A DNA stretch of 64,000 nt, taken from contig CM070629.1 of assembly GCA_036346255.1 (NCBI GenBank), positions 8,251,001 through 8,315,000 of the forward strand, in the 5' to 3' direction. Both the position numbers and the translations under genes were made by a program. Shown piece after piece: positions 36,728-47,401 of the stretch. The notes beneath the pieces were generated by a model, which saw only the letters and a program-made list of their open reading frames with translations, searched no databases and was not told where the DNA came from. Source of the DNA: Ampelocalamus luodianensis (lineage: Eukaryota > Streptophyta > Magnoliopsida > Poales > Poaceae). Within the stretch, counting starts at the first letter, position 1; every line of letters starts with the position of its first letter.

Positions 36728-38480
36728 TGTAAGATCAAGAAGGCCGACTAGAGAAGGTGAATAGACGCTTTTAAAATTATCCGAGAGCGCCGTGGCGGCA
36801 CGAGCGGCCAAGGTGGGCAAGAGCGGCTGCGGTGAGAGAGGGCGCAACAGCGGCGGCTACGGCCTGGCAACAGCGAGCAAGCGCGACGTTTACGCAACTT
36901 GTGCCGTGCTCGTGCGGGCCGGAGTCGACTGGTCCGGTGTGCCAACGTGCGGCCTCATCAGCGACAGTCCGTGCCGTGCCGTCGTGGTCTGCCGCTTGTC
37001 ACGAGGTAATCGCTCGACCGGACTCGCCAAATGACGGTTCCTCAACACGTTATCGCACGATCGACTCTCCTCGCATCGAAAAGGTAACCGTCGATGAACG
37101 ACACTCGTAGATTGGATCGTTTTCTAGATCGCATTCAATTCGCAAATTTGCTTTCTAGATTGGTTTTCTACGGTGCAAATTTGCTCTAATGTCATGAGCC
37201 GACTTGAAGTCGCCGCACAATGTCGATCGATAGATTACATGAAAGAGCGGATGTTGATTGCACGGTAAATCGTTGTATGTCTAAGTATTACAATACATCG
37301 CTCCGCATGAGCGATACATTGATTACATGAACGAGAAACTCGACGGCCCCGAGCGGCTGTGGCGCCCTTTGCGGGCTTACCCTCTCCTCATCGCGGCTGG
37401 TCGCCTCGGCGACCCGAGCACAACGGCACAGAGTCGCGGCGTCATCCCACCTAAACAAGCAAGGAGAAGGGAAAGAAGAAGGAAGGGGAGGCGTCGCGCA
37501 CCGGCCGCCCCGCGATCCTCCCCACCTGCTGCTGCGCGCGACCCGCCGGCCGTCGGGTCGTCGCCACGTCTTCGCCATGGCGCGGCTCTTATCACGCGCT
37601 GAAGCGCCGCTCGGTGCCACGCGCGTGGCCGCGCTGCGCCGTGGCCAGCCACACGGTGCAAACCGAAAAAGGAGGGAGAATGGGGCGTCGCCGTCGTCGG
37701 CCGCGACCGCTGCGCGCATGGCGCCCGCTTCCACGCCGCGCCGCTCCCGGGGTTTCACTCCGCCGCCCGCGCGCCGCGCCCGAGCCGACACCTGCGTCGC
37801 CGCGGCTGCGACCAACGTCATGCCGCGCTCCGCCCCACCGGCCGCCTCCATGACCGGCCGCCCGCCTTGCCCACCGCCGAGCGCCGCAGCTCGCCCTCCT
37901 CCCACGTGCGCGCCGCCGCCAGCAAGCCGCGTTTCGCCTCGCTGCCGGCGGCGCGCGCCTGAGCCTCCGCCTCCCAGACCACGCGTGTGCGTGGCGCCAG
38001 CGCCTCGCAAGGCCAACGCCCATGCCGCCGCAGCCGGCCGCCTGCGAACCGCGCCGGGTGTATGGGTAGGGAACCCTACCCCAACTCCTTTGAACCGCAA
38101 ATGGGCCGTGCAAAAGGCCCAGCCAAGCAAGGAAAAAAGGAAGCGGCTAAAAAGAAAAAGAAAGGGCACGGTGGAAAGTGTTTTTACAAAAGGCCCTCGA
38201 GAAATATGGAAATTACGGTGAAGTTTTGCGAATAATGAACATTTTGCAAAAGGGCCTCAAGTCCCGAAATTGCGTAAATTGTCTCTGCATTAATATTTTG
38301 CGTGTTAACCCTAGAAATTGCGAGGATTAAATCGAAAAGTCTTTTTCCAGTGAAAAGGGCCTCAAGAATCCAAATTTTTGCATATTTTCAGCTTTTGAAG
38401 CATGTTTAATTTTGTTATTATTATTCCTCTGCAATTTATTTATTGTATTTCTTGTTTTGGTTATCTGTGATTGTTTATAT
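36728..38480 (-). repeat. LTR-retroelement fragment, minus strand
   Basis: Begins TGTAAGATCAAGAAGGCCGACTAGAG and continues GGTGAATAGACGC, the reverse complement of the LTR end at 16905-16958. After about 36780 it becomes GC-rich, then from 38100 A-rich with TTTTACAAAAGGCCC motifs typical of retroelement leaders. Several long frames are open in the GC-rich part in all phases; none has a domain. Possibly more than one element is joined here. Confidence 0.4.
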
Positions 38481-38743
38481 TACTTTCGTGACTCCCAGGA
38501 CTAGTGGTACCGGCACCTGGCTTGGAAAAAGTTATGGCTCCGATACCGTACCGGTACCACGAGGAGAGAGGAGCTCTTTGTATAGGCTTAAAAACAACAC
38601 TGGAGATACCTGTATCCATGATAGTAGATGACAGCATATACACTGGAGAAAACCAACACTCGACATGCCATTTTGTGTGCAGAACCAGCTCTGCATCTAA
38701 AACCTGCCACGATCAATCTAAAACGGTTGGTGCGAAGTGTAGC

Positions 38744-38803
38744 TATACACTGGATTTAGGTACCTAAGTCCGAGTCCTATTCGACTGGATTTAGGTACCT
38801 ATT
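38744..38803 (+). repeat. Direct repeat CTGGATTTAGGTACCT
   Basis: The 16-mer occurs twice about 33 bp apart (near 38751 and 38784) in otherwise unremarkable sequence. Confidence 0.7.
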
Positions 38804-39351
38804 TCTTCTTAACGAAATCGTTATCTAGTTTCTCATGATATCCCACGGAAAGAAGATGTGGAGTGCCTATACGCGAGCGACGAGTCGAGACTCGAGATCA
38901 CAAATGTTTCTTTGGAAGCGACAGCCAGCGCACGCGATTACCGCTCGACAGCAACACTAAAAACATCGGATTTATCGCAGCACGATGGGCGGTTCGGCGT
39001 GACGACGTGAGCGCACATCTCAGTGGAGGTGGAAAATGTAGGAGCTTAGCTGCGTGCGTGCGTGCGTGCGTCAGATAGATGTGAACGAGCGAACGATTAA
39101 ATAGCGTCGCTAATTCGCTAGCACCCCCCGACCCGACTCCGGTAAAGATCAGCGTCTCGGGGAGTTCAATTCGTAGCAATCGGTTTGAAGCGGTCGGTTC
39201 ATACATGCATGCCACATGCTAAAACGGTGCGCGTTGGGGTGGTATTAAAATCGATGGAACCTACGCTTCCAGCTTCCAGGTAGCACCTGTGGGCGGTCGG
39301 CTAGTATAATTATTAATACAAGTACCAGTTTTAATTCGAGGGGATCGGTAC
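38804..39351. other. Intergenic with CGTG microsatellite
   Basis: Contains a (GCGT)n run of about five units at 39051-39070. No gene recognised. Confidence 0.6.
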
Positions 39352-39354
39352 TAA

Positions 39355-39768
39355 GGGCATATACAACATTGTCTCTTTGAGTTATCTCTAAAAGAGTCTT
39401 GCGGGTATCGGATACAAGGGCCTTCGATGCGTAACTTCTTTGAAAAGTCGGAGGATCCATCTCGTTTGTATGGGTTCGCTTCCAACCCTGGTTCAGATGT
39501 GGATGGATTTTTGTTTTTCTCTCCCTTCTTTAATGCACTTTTAAAAGTTTAAACTTATTTATAATTTTAGAAACAATATCTTCAATAATTTATCTATAAA
39601 ATTATCATTTTCAATACAACTTCTCTCATTACTCACTCACCATTTGTATTAGTTTGTGTGATCAGCTTATCTCTTATATAAGAGATGATATATTCTCTCT
39701 CCTCTAACTAGACTTTTGAGTGACATAGTAGGTAAAAACGGCTGAGGTAGTCACTATTAAAGATGTCA
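39355..39768. mobile_element. Tourist-like MITE, 414 bp
   Basis: Left end GGGCATATACAACATTG and inverted right end TGACATCTTTAATAGTG, flanked by TAA on both sides (39352-39354 and 39769-39771). The TIR is imperfect; the interior is AT-rich and noncoding. Confidence 0.65.
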
Positions 39769-39907
39769 TAATACGGGCACTCCCATTGCACTTATGTCAG
39801 CGGTTTTCATAAAGTGCTAAGTTGGATCAAATTTAATGTAGAAGGAGAGTTAAGGAAGGGAGATGGTAAAGCTATGTCTCGTAAAAAATACAACTCATTT
39901 GAGTTAA

Positions 39908-40153
39908 GGAAGGGTTTGCTTCCAATGGTTGTCAATGCTTGTCTTACCAAAATTTGGTGGTGTTAACCGAATTTGGCGGACATTTGGTTTGCTACCAAAC
40001 TTTGGTAAGATTTCCTTCTTCCTTAGCTCTCTAGTTCATTTTCTTGCCAATCTTTGACTAAAACATTGGTAGCCAATTCGGAGGCCAAATTTTGGCAATA
40101 CTAAATTTTGGTAAGGTTTGGTAATGCAAATTTGTCTTCAAATCAAACAGCCC
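39908..40153. mobile_element. TIR element with TTACCAAAATTTGGT palindromes
   Basis: The right end CAAACAGCCCC, inverted GGGGCTGTTTG, is a common grass TIR. The left end GGGTTTGCTTCCAA is a weak partner. TTACCAAAATTTGG near the left end and CTAAATTTTGGTAAGG near the right end are inverted copies. No clear target duplication. Confidence 0.45.
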
Positions 40154-41199
40154 CAAGAAAGTTACAGGATGAGGATTGCCGGATTGGGATGAAGAAGGGG
40201 AGAGAGAGGAGCTGGGATAGGAGGAAAGAAATTAATTGAGTGGGTTGTTGCTAGATAACATGCATGAAAAATGTTGTATCTGGAGTTATTTCTATACGAC
40301 GTGGTATGTGTAGAAATAAACTATATACACTATGCATCGGGAATGTCCTACTAGTAGTATTCTGACATTTATTTCTGCAGTACATACTGCTGCTACTGCA
40401 GCTCTCGTTTGGTTTGATTAGTTCTTGCCAGCAGCCCCCTGTCGGCTGAGAATTAAGCACAACAAAAGACCAAATCAGATTGAACAAATCAAGTTCAGTA
40501 GTTTTAGAGAGGAAACGTGAGAATGGGACCTGATCCCTGCCGTCGGTGCACACGTGCACATGTTTGATGTTTGACCAGATCAGACTAACGCAAACAAATC
40601 TCTGCTCTTTACGCAAGGGGCAATTTAGTCATTAACCAAACTGCTTTTCATACAAACAGAGCAGTACAGAATAGCTGACCTGAACATGCTATGGACTGGG
40701 CCAAGCTCGTGGCATCCGAAGGCCCGGATTGATTTCAGCCTAAACTTATTACTGGGCCGATCCCACTCAAATCGGAGGCTTTAAGCCACCACCAGTTTAG
40801 AGATTTTTTTGGCGTGTAAAATGCAAGATGCTTATTTAAATAAGTGCTTAAAAAGATAATACAATCGTGTCATCAAGCACTCGTGTAAAAGATATTTTCT
40901 CTAATGTAAGCATCTTTTTATGGGTGCTTAGATGTTACATTACGTACTGATTAGATATAGTTATACACATAAGTATTGTTAAGCACCAGTGTCTAATTAA
41001 ACATCGGTACTACAAAATAAGCACATCATCTATTTTATATGGCAAGAAAAATTAGTTTCTTTTTTATTATTAAGCACCTCTCTAAACACCTGCATCATGC
41101 TTAGCGTGCATTTTGAGCGGTACCAGGTTGGTCTGGCTCCGCTCTGCCTACGTTTACTTGCCCAGGACACACGCCGGCGTGAGATGGAAGATACGGTAA
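40154..41199. other. Intergenic, no gene recognised
   Basis: Mixed sequence; 40800-41040 has several AAGTGCTTA/TAAGCAC motifs suggestive of a decayed fold-back element without clear ends. Confidence 0.4.
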
Positions 41200-42326
41200 G
41201 CAGTTCGGGACCGACCAATGTTTGGAATCTACTCTGGAAGGTGGATGTTCCTCCTAAGGTGAGAGGATTTTTTTTGGTTGAAGTTATCGATGGTTATATT
41301 ACACCGTCGTCATATTGAAAATCTTTCAAGGTGCCAGTGGTGTAGTGCTGAGGAGGAAACGAAAAAGATTATGCATGCCTTGGTGGAGTGTACTTTTGCT
41401 AGGATCTTTTGGCTCTCGATTAAGGAGATTACTGGTGTTAAATTGTATTGTATATGGCTTATATATAACAAGGTGAAAAAAAATTTGTGTCCAAAGTATA
41501 ACTATATATCTCAGACCTCTTGTAATCCTAATCAGAAGAAGAAGAAAAAGACTTTTCATACGGACGGAACCACCGCGATTCGGCTCTTGAGGACGTAGGT
41601 TTTGCCGAACTTCGTAAACAAATTCTTATACCTCTTGTGTGCTTGCTGTGATTATTCTCTCGCGCAAAGAGCTATGGCCAGTTCCAACAAACTGCCTTCT
41701 ATACATCGACTGACTTGGTCGATGGTGTGTGGTCTGTGCGGACGGCAAGGAACAAACGCCGGCATGGTGAATCGGTCATGGATACGAGGCAAGCCATCTA
41801 CTGGGCCAGAGACCCGGGCAGCTGATTTGATCCAAGCGCAGGGGAAGAATCAACCTCGACGGAACTAATCTGTAGTGCTGCAATGGTCGCCGCCGCCTCC
41901 TGATCGGATGAAATGCAATACATGTGGACATGTGGTGCCGTCTATGCAGCTGAAAGACAGGGAGCAGCTGCAGGTGTTGTTATGCGAGATTATCATGGCA
42001 TTTTTCAAGGGGCGGCACCGGCCTGCTGTGAACTGGCTGTCAGTTTGGGCGCACGTCGAGTTCTTGTAGAAACTGATAGCCAGATGATCGTCGACCTGCG
42101 GAGGAGACAGGGTGATGGCCATGCGGAGATTCCTCCAATCCTTCGCGATATCCGGGAGTTGAGCAGGAATTGTATTGCCTTTGATCTTTGTTTCACTCGA
42201 AGGCAAGCAAATATTGCGGCGCATGTTTGTGCTAAGCAAGCTTCTTGTAATCTGCAGGGGTGCTCTTGGCTCCTTGAAGCACCTAGTTTCCTACAAGAAC
42301 ATTTTTGTAATTCTGCTTTGAGTTAA
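41200..42326 (+). pseudogene. Decayed LINE-type reverse-transcriptase zinc-binding and RNase H fragment
   Basis: Around 41220-41460 the translation, with frame changes, gives VWNLLWKVDVPPKVRGFF, then CQWCSAEEETKKIMHALVEC and ARIFWLSIKEITGV. This is the zf-RVT pattern (W..LW....P.KV..F, C..C...EE...H....C...FW) found at the C-terminus of plant LINEs. Downstream, 41960-42326 encodes an RNase H-like segment: GAAAGVVMRDYHGIF, then VSLGARRVLVETDSQMIVDL and CFTRRQANIAAHVCAKQA. The frame breaks between these parts and no endonuclease or polymerase core is visible, so it is a dead 3' fragment or a nested pair. Families named from memory. Confidence 0.7.
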
Positions 42327-42387
42327 TGCAAGTGAGCTCCTTGGTCTAAAAATAAGTTTGTCTAGCACCGGTACCAAGCAAGAAAAT

Positions 42388-43235
42388 TGTTGGACCGAAA
42401 AGGCGACTAGAGGGGGGTGAATAGGAGCACAAACTCTTTTTCTCCCAAATCAAATTCAATACGAATCTCATTCCAATAGCTATGAAAGCTATGAAGATCA
42501 ATCAATCAAATACAGCGGAAGACTTGTATTGAATCCAATCAAACGTACGTATTTTAAAGCGCCGTCTTCATCTTCTCTTGACCTAATCCACTTCTCCACG
42601 CACCGTCTTGCGTCACGGGTTAGCAAAAGGTCACCAATGCGGTATTTGGTAAAATTACCAAAATACCCCTTCTCGGCCCTTCTTCAAAGACCGAGTCCAA
42701 ACTTCGCGAAGCAGTCGCATGCCCCGTCATGTGTAGGTTGATCTAACGGCTCTCAACATGTCGGCAAGTCTCTCCCATCCGGCTCCCACCGAAACCACCA
42801 TGGCACTTGCACCAACCCCCATACCGCTTGATCCAACCCATCGCACCGAACTGCCAGTTCGATCACCTTTGTCCATCTTGCACCATGCTTGAGTCCATTG
42901 ACCTCACCCGGCATCGTCGATCGTTCTGAACCTCAGCTCTCCAAGCCTAGTTCCGATCATCCTCACCGTTGACCGTCGTTGACCTCCAAGCAACCTGCAC
43001 AACAATAGACAAGCAATCGATTCCGGGAACAAATTCTTCACAACTTGATCCACGTTAGTCAAAACATGCATCATGCAACACATATGCACTGAAACCCATG
43101 AACTTGACCTAACCCAAACCAAACTTTGACGAAAACGCGTGTTTCGACAAACCGTTAACGACATTGCCAATTGTAATATCATCCAAAGATCACAAGCATA
43201 TCCCCATGATATCCACAAAACAACGTTGGAATCTA
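42388..43235 (-). repeat. LTR-like element, minus strand
   Basis: Starts TGTTGGACCGAAAAGGCGACTAGAGGGGGGTGAATAGG, the inverted form of the grass Copia LTR end CTATTCACCCCCCTCTAG. The other end cannot be fixed. It lies between two copies of TCTAGCA(C/T)CGGTACCAAG at about 42361 and 43236. Confidence 0.5.
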
Positions 43236-43404
43236 TCTAGCATCGGTACCAAGTTTGGCCACGGTTCCAAGCAAAAAAAAAAAAATAATGGGGTCATCTG
43301 CCGTTGAAATAGGGTGGATGAAACAAAAACATATAATATTTTATTTAGCAGCGAGTCCCACCCGACAGAAAAGATGTGCCAAACATTGAAGAGAAAATAA
43401 GACT

Positions 43405-43872
43405 TAGAGCATCTACAATAGTTTGTTTCTTAGCTTAGTTACTAAGGGAAGAGATAGTACTCAATCTAATAAAAAAGAATCAAGTCTTCCAATGGATTGT
43501 TTCTTGAGTTTGTATCTAAGACTTTAATTATTACCCACAAAACAAATTTTTAGATAACAAACAAGTCTTCAATAGTTATTTTATTATTTCTTGTGTCTTA
43601 GTATCAACAACTTACTTGTTTCTTCATCTAGAAACAAGCTCATCTTCTCTCTTCACTATCTCTCCTCTACATTACCTAAATGTTGATGTGTCCATCTCTT
43701 AGTAACAAGTCATATCTACAACAATCTACGTCACTTGTTACTAAGGAGTTGCCACATCAGCATTTAGGTGATGTGAAGGAGAGAATGTTATGAGAGAAGG
43801 TGATGTTGTTTCTAGATAAAGAAACTAACAAATTGTTAATACCTAGACACAAAAACAACTAAATACTCTATA
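43405..43872. mobile_element. Fold-back MITE bordering the formin repeat array
   Basis: Arms about 43560-43712 and 43730-43872 are inverted repeats of each other, for example CTTAGTAACAAG/CTTGTTACTAAG and CATCTAGAAACAA/TTGTTTCTAGATAA. The outer left end TTAGAGCATCTACAATAG is Tourist-like, but the partner right end is missing, and the first formin repeat unit begins where it should be. Confidence 0.6.
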
Positions 43873-45640
43873 GGTATTTAGCATTAAATACCTATGTTTA
43901 TGCATGATGTAGATGAGCTCATCATCGATTCATCATACAGAGGTCCATAGGTATTTGCTTGACGTGGGACATGCATGGCTATCGTGTACTCTTGTGCTTC
44001 TCAAAATTATCTGAAAGTGGAGAGATCAGATCAACCAAGTTTGTAGGGGATTTCCAAAGCCTCCCTTGGTTTTATTACATTTTAAATTATTGTTTGTTTT
44101 TATCTTCGAACATATAATCACATAGATTAAACCTTTCTGCAAGCATAGTTTTGAATCAAACATTTGTATCATGTTTAATTATTAATGTACCCTGCCGGTA
44201 GGCACACATCAGTGCACCGGTTAAAGACATTTTTTTATTTTCTCACGGTGTCTTAATTTTTTTTACCATTATTACTTAGTGAGCAACAGGTGTTAGATTT
44301 CTTTTTTTGATTTGACATGACACATGGAGCCTTGGAGAGATGACCATGATTCCCCTAAGTAGTGAATGTAATGATGTTTGTCCAACAGACTAGTAATATT
44401 TTACAATGGGAATAACCATCAACCTAACATTTGATGGGATAAATATTTTTTTGGTTTTTAACTGGTGATACTATAACTCTCTTGGGGAGCAATGGTGGCC
44501 ACACATGGCTGTTGCACAAAGAATGGATGGAGATGGGGGAGAGGCTCCCCTCCATTGAATTTATTTTCCTTCCTCACTCCTATTTTGAGAAGACACGTAA
44601 GAGAAGAGGGGAGAGAGAGGAATTATTTGCCATCTCGGTGGCTCTAGAGTCCAGATCACGCCCAAATTCGTGGCTTTGCTGCCACGAATTTAGTGGTGCC
44701 TTTTTCTTCGAAAATCGGTGCATTTCCTAGGCTTGGACTTCATGTGAAATTTTCTCTCTCCCTTGTTCTTCGGGTGGATTTCTTGACGCATTGGGGAATC
44801 GCGGGTGAAGGTATCGAATTCGGTGTGATTTCTTCGGTTGCGTTTGCGGAGTTCTTTGATTTTGCTGGCAATGTGGTTGTGCATTTCGTTCTATGCCGTG
44901 GAAGCCCCCCGAATTCCGCAGCTTCTGTGATTCTTTCTGAGCTTTCTCGCCCTAATTGATGCGTTTCTTGGAGCATCTCGAGGTATTCATTTCAAGAGGT
45001 CAATGCTGCAATTTTATGCTAGGTTGGGTGCGTTCTGCTAAAAATAAGCCCCCAAGAAGGCGCCATTCCGAAATTGTTGTCAAAACATTTGGGCTAAGCC
45101 ATGGAACTCGTCGAGCAATCGCTTCTACGGAACTGAGGAACTATTGCTCCCAAAGGAGAAATCTTCCGTGTAATTCCAAGAACATTTGCATTGGAATGAT
45201 CGGGTTGGTGTAGAAAGAAGCAGGGAAAATATGAGACGTTGTAGGAGAGGATGGCTCTTCGCCATGTGCCTCATCTCCGTGCACCTCCCTGCACCAATGG
45301 ACTGCGAGGGGTTGCTCGTCGGCACAAGGGACTTGTCGCTGCCTGCGCTGACGCCACCCCTTATCAAGCAAGTAGACGAATTGGTGAGTATATTTCCATG
45401 TATAATGTATTTGGTTGCATTCGATAGGTTTATTTTGTATGGTTAATCTTGGATGGAGAGATGATGGTACCAACTTTTATAGTTTGTAGTCAAGAACAAA
45501 GTAGTTTAGTTAGGGGCATCTTAAGAAGTGAGTGTGAAGGATAAATTTTGTTGCAAACGGAAGTGTGGGATGAGGCATTGAAGGACCTTTGTTGCTGAGA
45601 GCATATAATTACATGCATTGCCCAGCAGTATTTTTAACAT
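43873..45640 (+). repeat. Formin promoter/exon-1 tandem unit 1 (about 1.77 kb)
   Basis: Begins GGTATTTAGCATTAAATACC, followed by AT-rich upstream sequence, then GGTGGCCACACATGGCTGTT (about 44490), a CT-rich probable leader, coding exon 1 (45231-45383) and about 250 bp of intron 1. The next unit starts directly afterwards with high similarity throughout. Confidence 0.92.
45231..45383 (+). other. Alternative formin first coding exon, copy 1 (intact)
   Basis: 153 nt (51 codons) starting MRRCRRGWLFAMCLISVHLP and ending KQVDEL before a GTGAGT donor. The phase is 0, so it could splice to the exon at 50690 as well as copy 2 can. Differs from copy 2 at several codons, for example Phe for Leu at residue 10 and Thr for Ala at 32. 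An intact alternative promoter/exon is the inference. Confidence 0.75.
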
Positions 45641-47401
45641 GGTATTTAGCATTAAATACATATGTTTATGCATGATGTAGATGAGCTCATCATCGATTCA
45701 TCATACAGAGGTCCATAGGTATTTGCTTGACGTGGGATATGCATGGCTGTCATGTACTCTTGTGCTTCTCAAAATTATCTGAAAGAGGATAGATCAGATC
45801 AACCAAGTTTGTAGGGCATTTCCAAAGCCGCCCTTGGTTTTATTGCATTGTATATTATTGTTTGTTTTTGTCTTTGAACAACTAATCACATAGATTAAAC
45901 CTTTCTGCAAGCAGAGTTTTGAATCAAACATTTGTATCGTGTTTAATTATTAATGTACCCTGTCGGTAGGCACACATCAGTGCACTGGGTAAAGACGCTT
46001 TTATTTGCTAACGGTGTCTTGATTTTTTTTTACCGTTATTACTTAGTGAGCAACATGTGTTAGATTTCTTTTTTTGATTTGACATGACACATGGAGACTT
46101 GGAGAGATGACCATGATTCCCCTAAGTAGTGAATGTAATGATGTTTGTCCAACAGACTAGTAATATTTTACAATGGGAATAACCATCAACCTAACGTTTG
46201 ATGGGATAAATATTTTTTTGGTTTTTAACTGGTGATACTATAACTCTCTTGGGGTGCAATGGTGGCCACACATGGCTGTTGGACAAAGAATGGATGGAGA
46301 TGGGGGAGGGGCTCCCCTCCATTGAATTTATTTTCCTTCCTCACTCCTATTTTGAGGAGACACGTAAGAGAAGAGGGGAGAGAGGAATTCTTTGCCATCT
46401 CGGTGGCTCCGGAGTCCAGATCACGCCCAAATTCATGGCTTTGCCGCTGAATTTAGTGGTGCCTTTTTCTTTGAAAATCGGTGCATTTCCTAGGCTTTGA
46501 CTTTATGTGAATTTTTCCTCTCCCTTGTTCTTCGGGTGAATTTCTTGACGGATTGGGGAATCACGGGTGAAGGTATCAAATTCGGTGTGATTTCTTCGGT
46601 TGCGTTTGCGGAGTTCTTTGATTTTGCGGGCAATGCGGTTGTGCATTTCGTTCTATGTCGTGGAAGCCCCCCAAATTCCGCAGCTTCTGTGATTCTTTCT
46701 GAGCTTTCGCCTTAATCGGTGTGTTTCTTGGAGCATCTTGAGGTATTCATTTCAAGAGGTCAATGCTACAATTTTACGCTAGTTTGGGTGCGTTCTGCTA
46801 AAAATTAGCCTCGCAAGAAGGCGCCATTCCGAAATTATTGTCAAAACATTTGGGCTAAGCCATGGAATTCGTCGAGCAGTCGCTTCTACGGAGCTGAGGA
46901 ATTATTGCTCCCAAAGGAGGAATCTTTCGTGTAATTCCGAGGACATTTGCATTGGGATGATCAGGCTGGTGTAGAAAGAAGCAGAGAAAATATGAGGCGC
47001 TGTAGGAGAGGATGGCTCCTCGCCATGTGTCTCGTCTCCGTGCAGCTCCCCACGCCAATTGACTGCGAGGGGTTGCTCGTCGGCGCAAGGGACTTGTCGC
47101 TGCCTGCGCTGACACCACCCCTTATCAAGCAAGTAGACGAATTGGTGAGTATATTTCCATTTATAATGTATTTTATTGCATTCGGTAGGTTTATTTTGTA
47201 TGATTAATCATGGATGGAGAGATGATGGTATCAACTTTTATAGTTTGTAGTCAAGAACAAAGTAGTTTAGTTGGGGGCATCTTAAGAAGTGAGTGTGAAG
47301 GATCAATTTTGTTGCAAGCAGAAGAGTGGGACGAGGCATTGAAGGACCTTTGTTGCTGAGAGCATATAATTACATGCATTGCCCAGCTGTATTTTTGACA
47401 A
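45641..47401 (+). repeat. Formin promoter/exon-1 tandem unit 2 (about 1.76 kb)
   Basis: Same order as unit 1, with exon 1 at 46992-47144 and the start of intron 1 after it. Scattered substitutions and small indels separate it from unit 1. Confidence 0.92.

Noticed and set aside
37288..38221. 293-codon minus-strand and 214-codon plus-strand frames
   Set aside because: Both strands are open in the same GC-rich stretch with Ala/Arg/Pro-rich translation and no domain.
40800..41040. Possible fold-back element with TAAGCAC motifs
   Set aside because: Termini and target duplication could not be identified.
44482..44730. Open frames upstream of each formin exon 1 (for example 44482-44730, 46249-46500, 48059-48457)
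   Set aside because: They recur because the unit is repeated, but indels shift them between copies, so they look like leader or promoter sequence and not coding.
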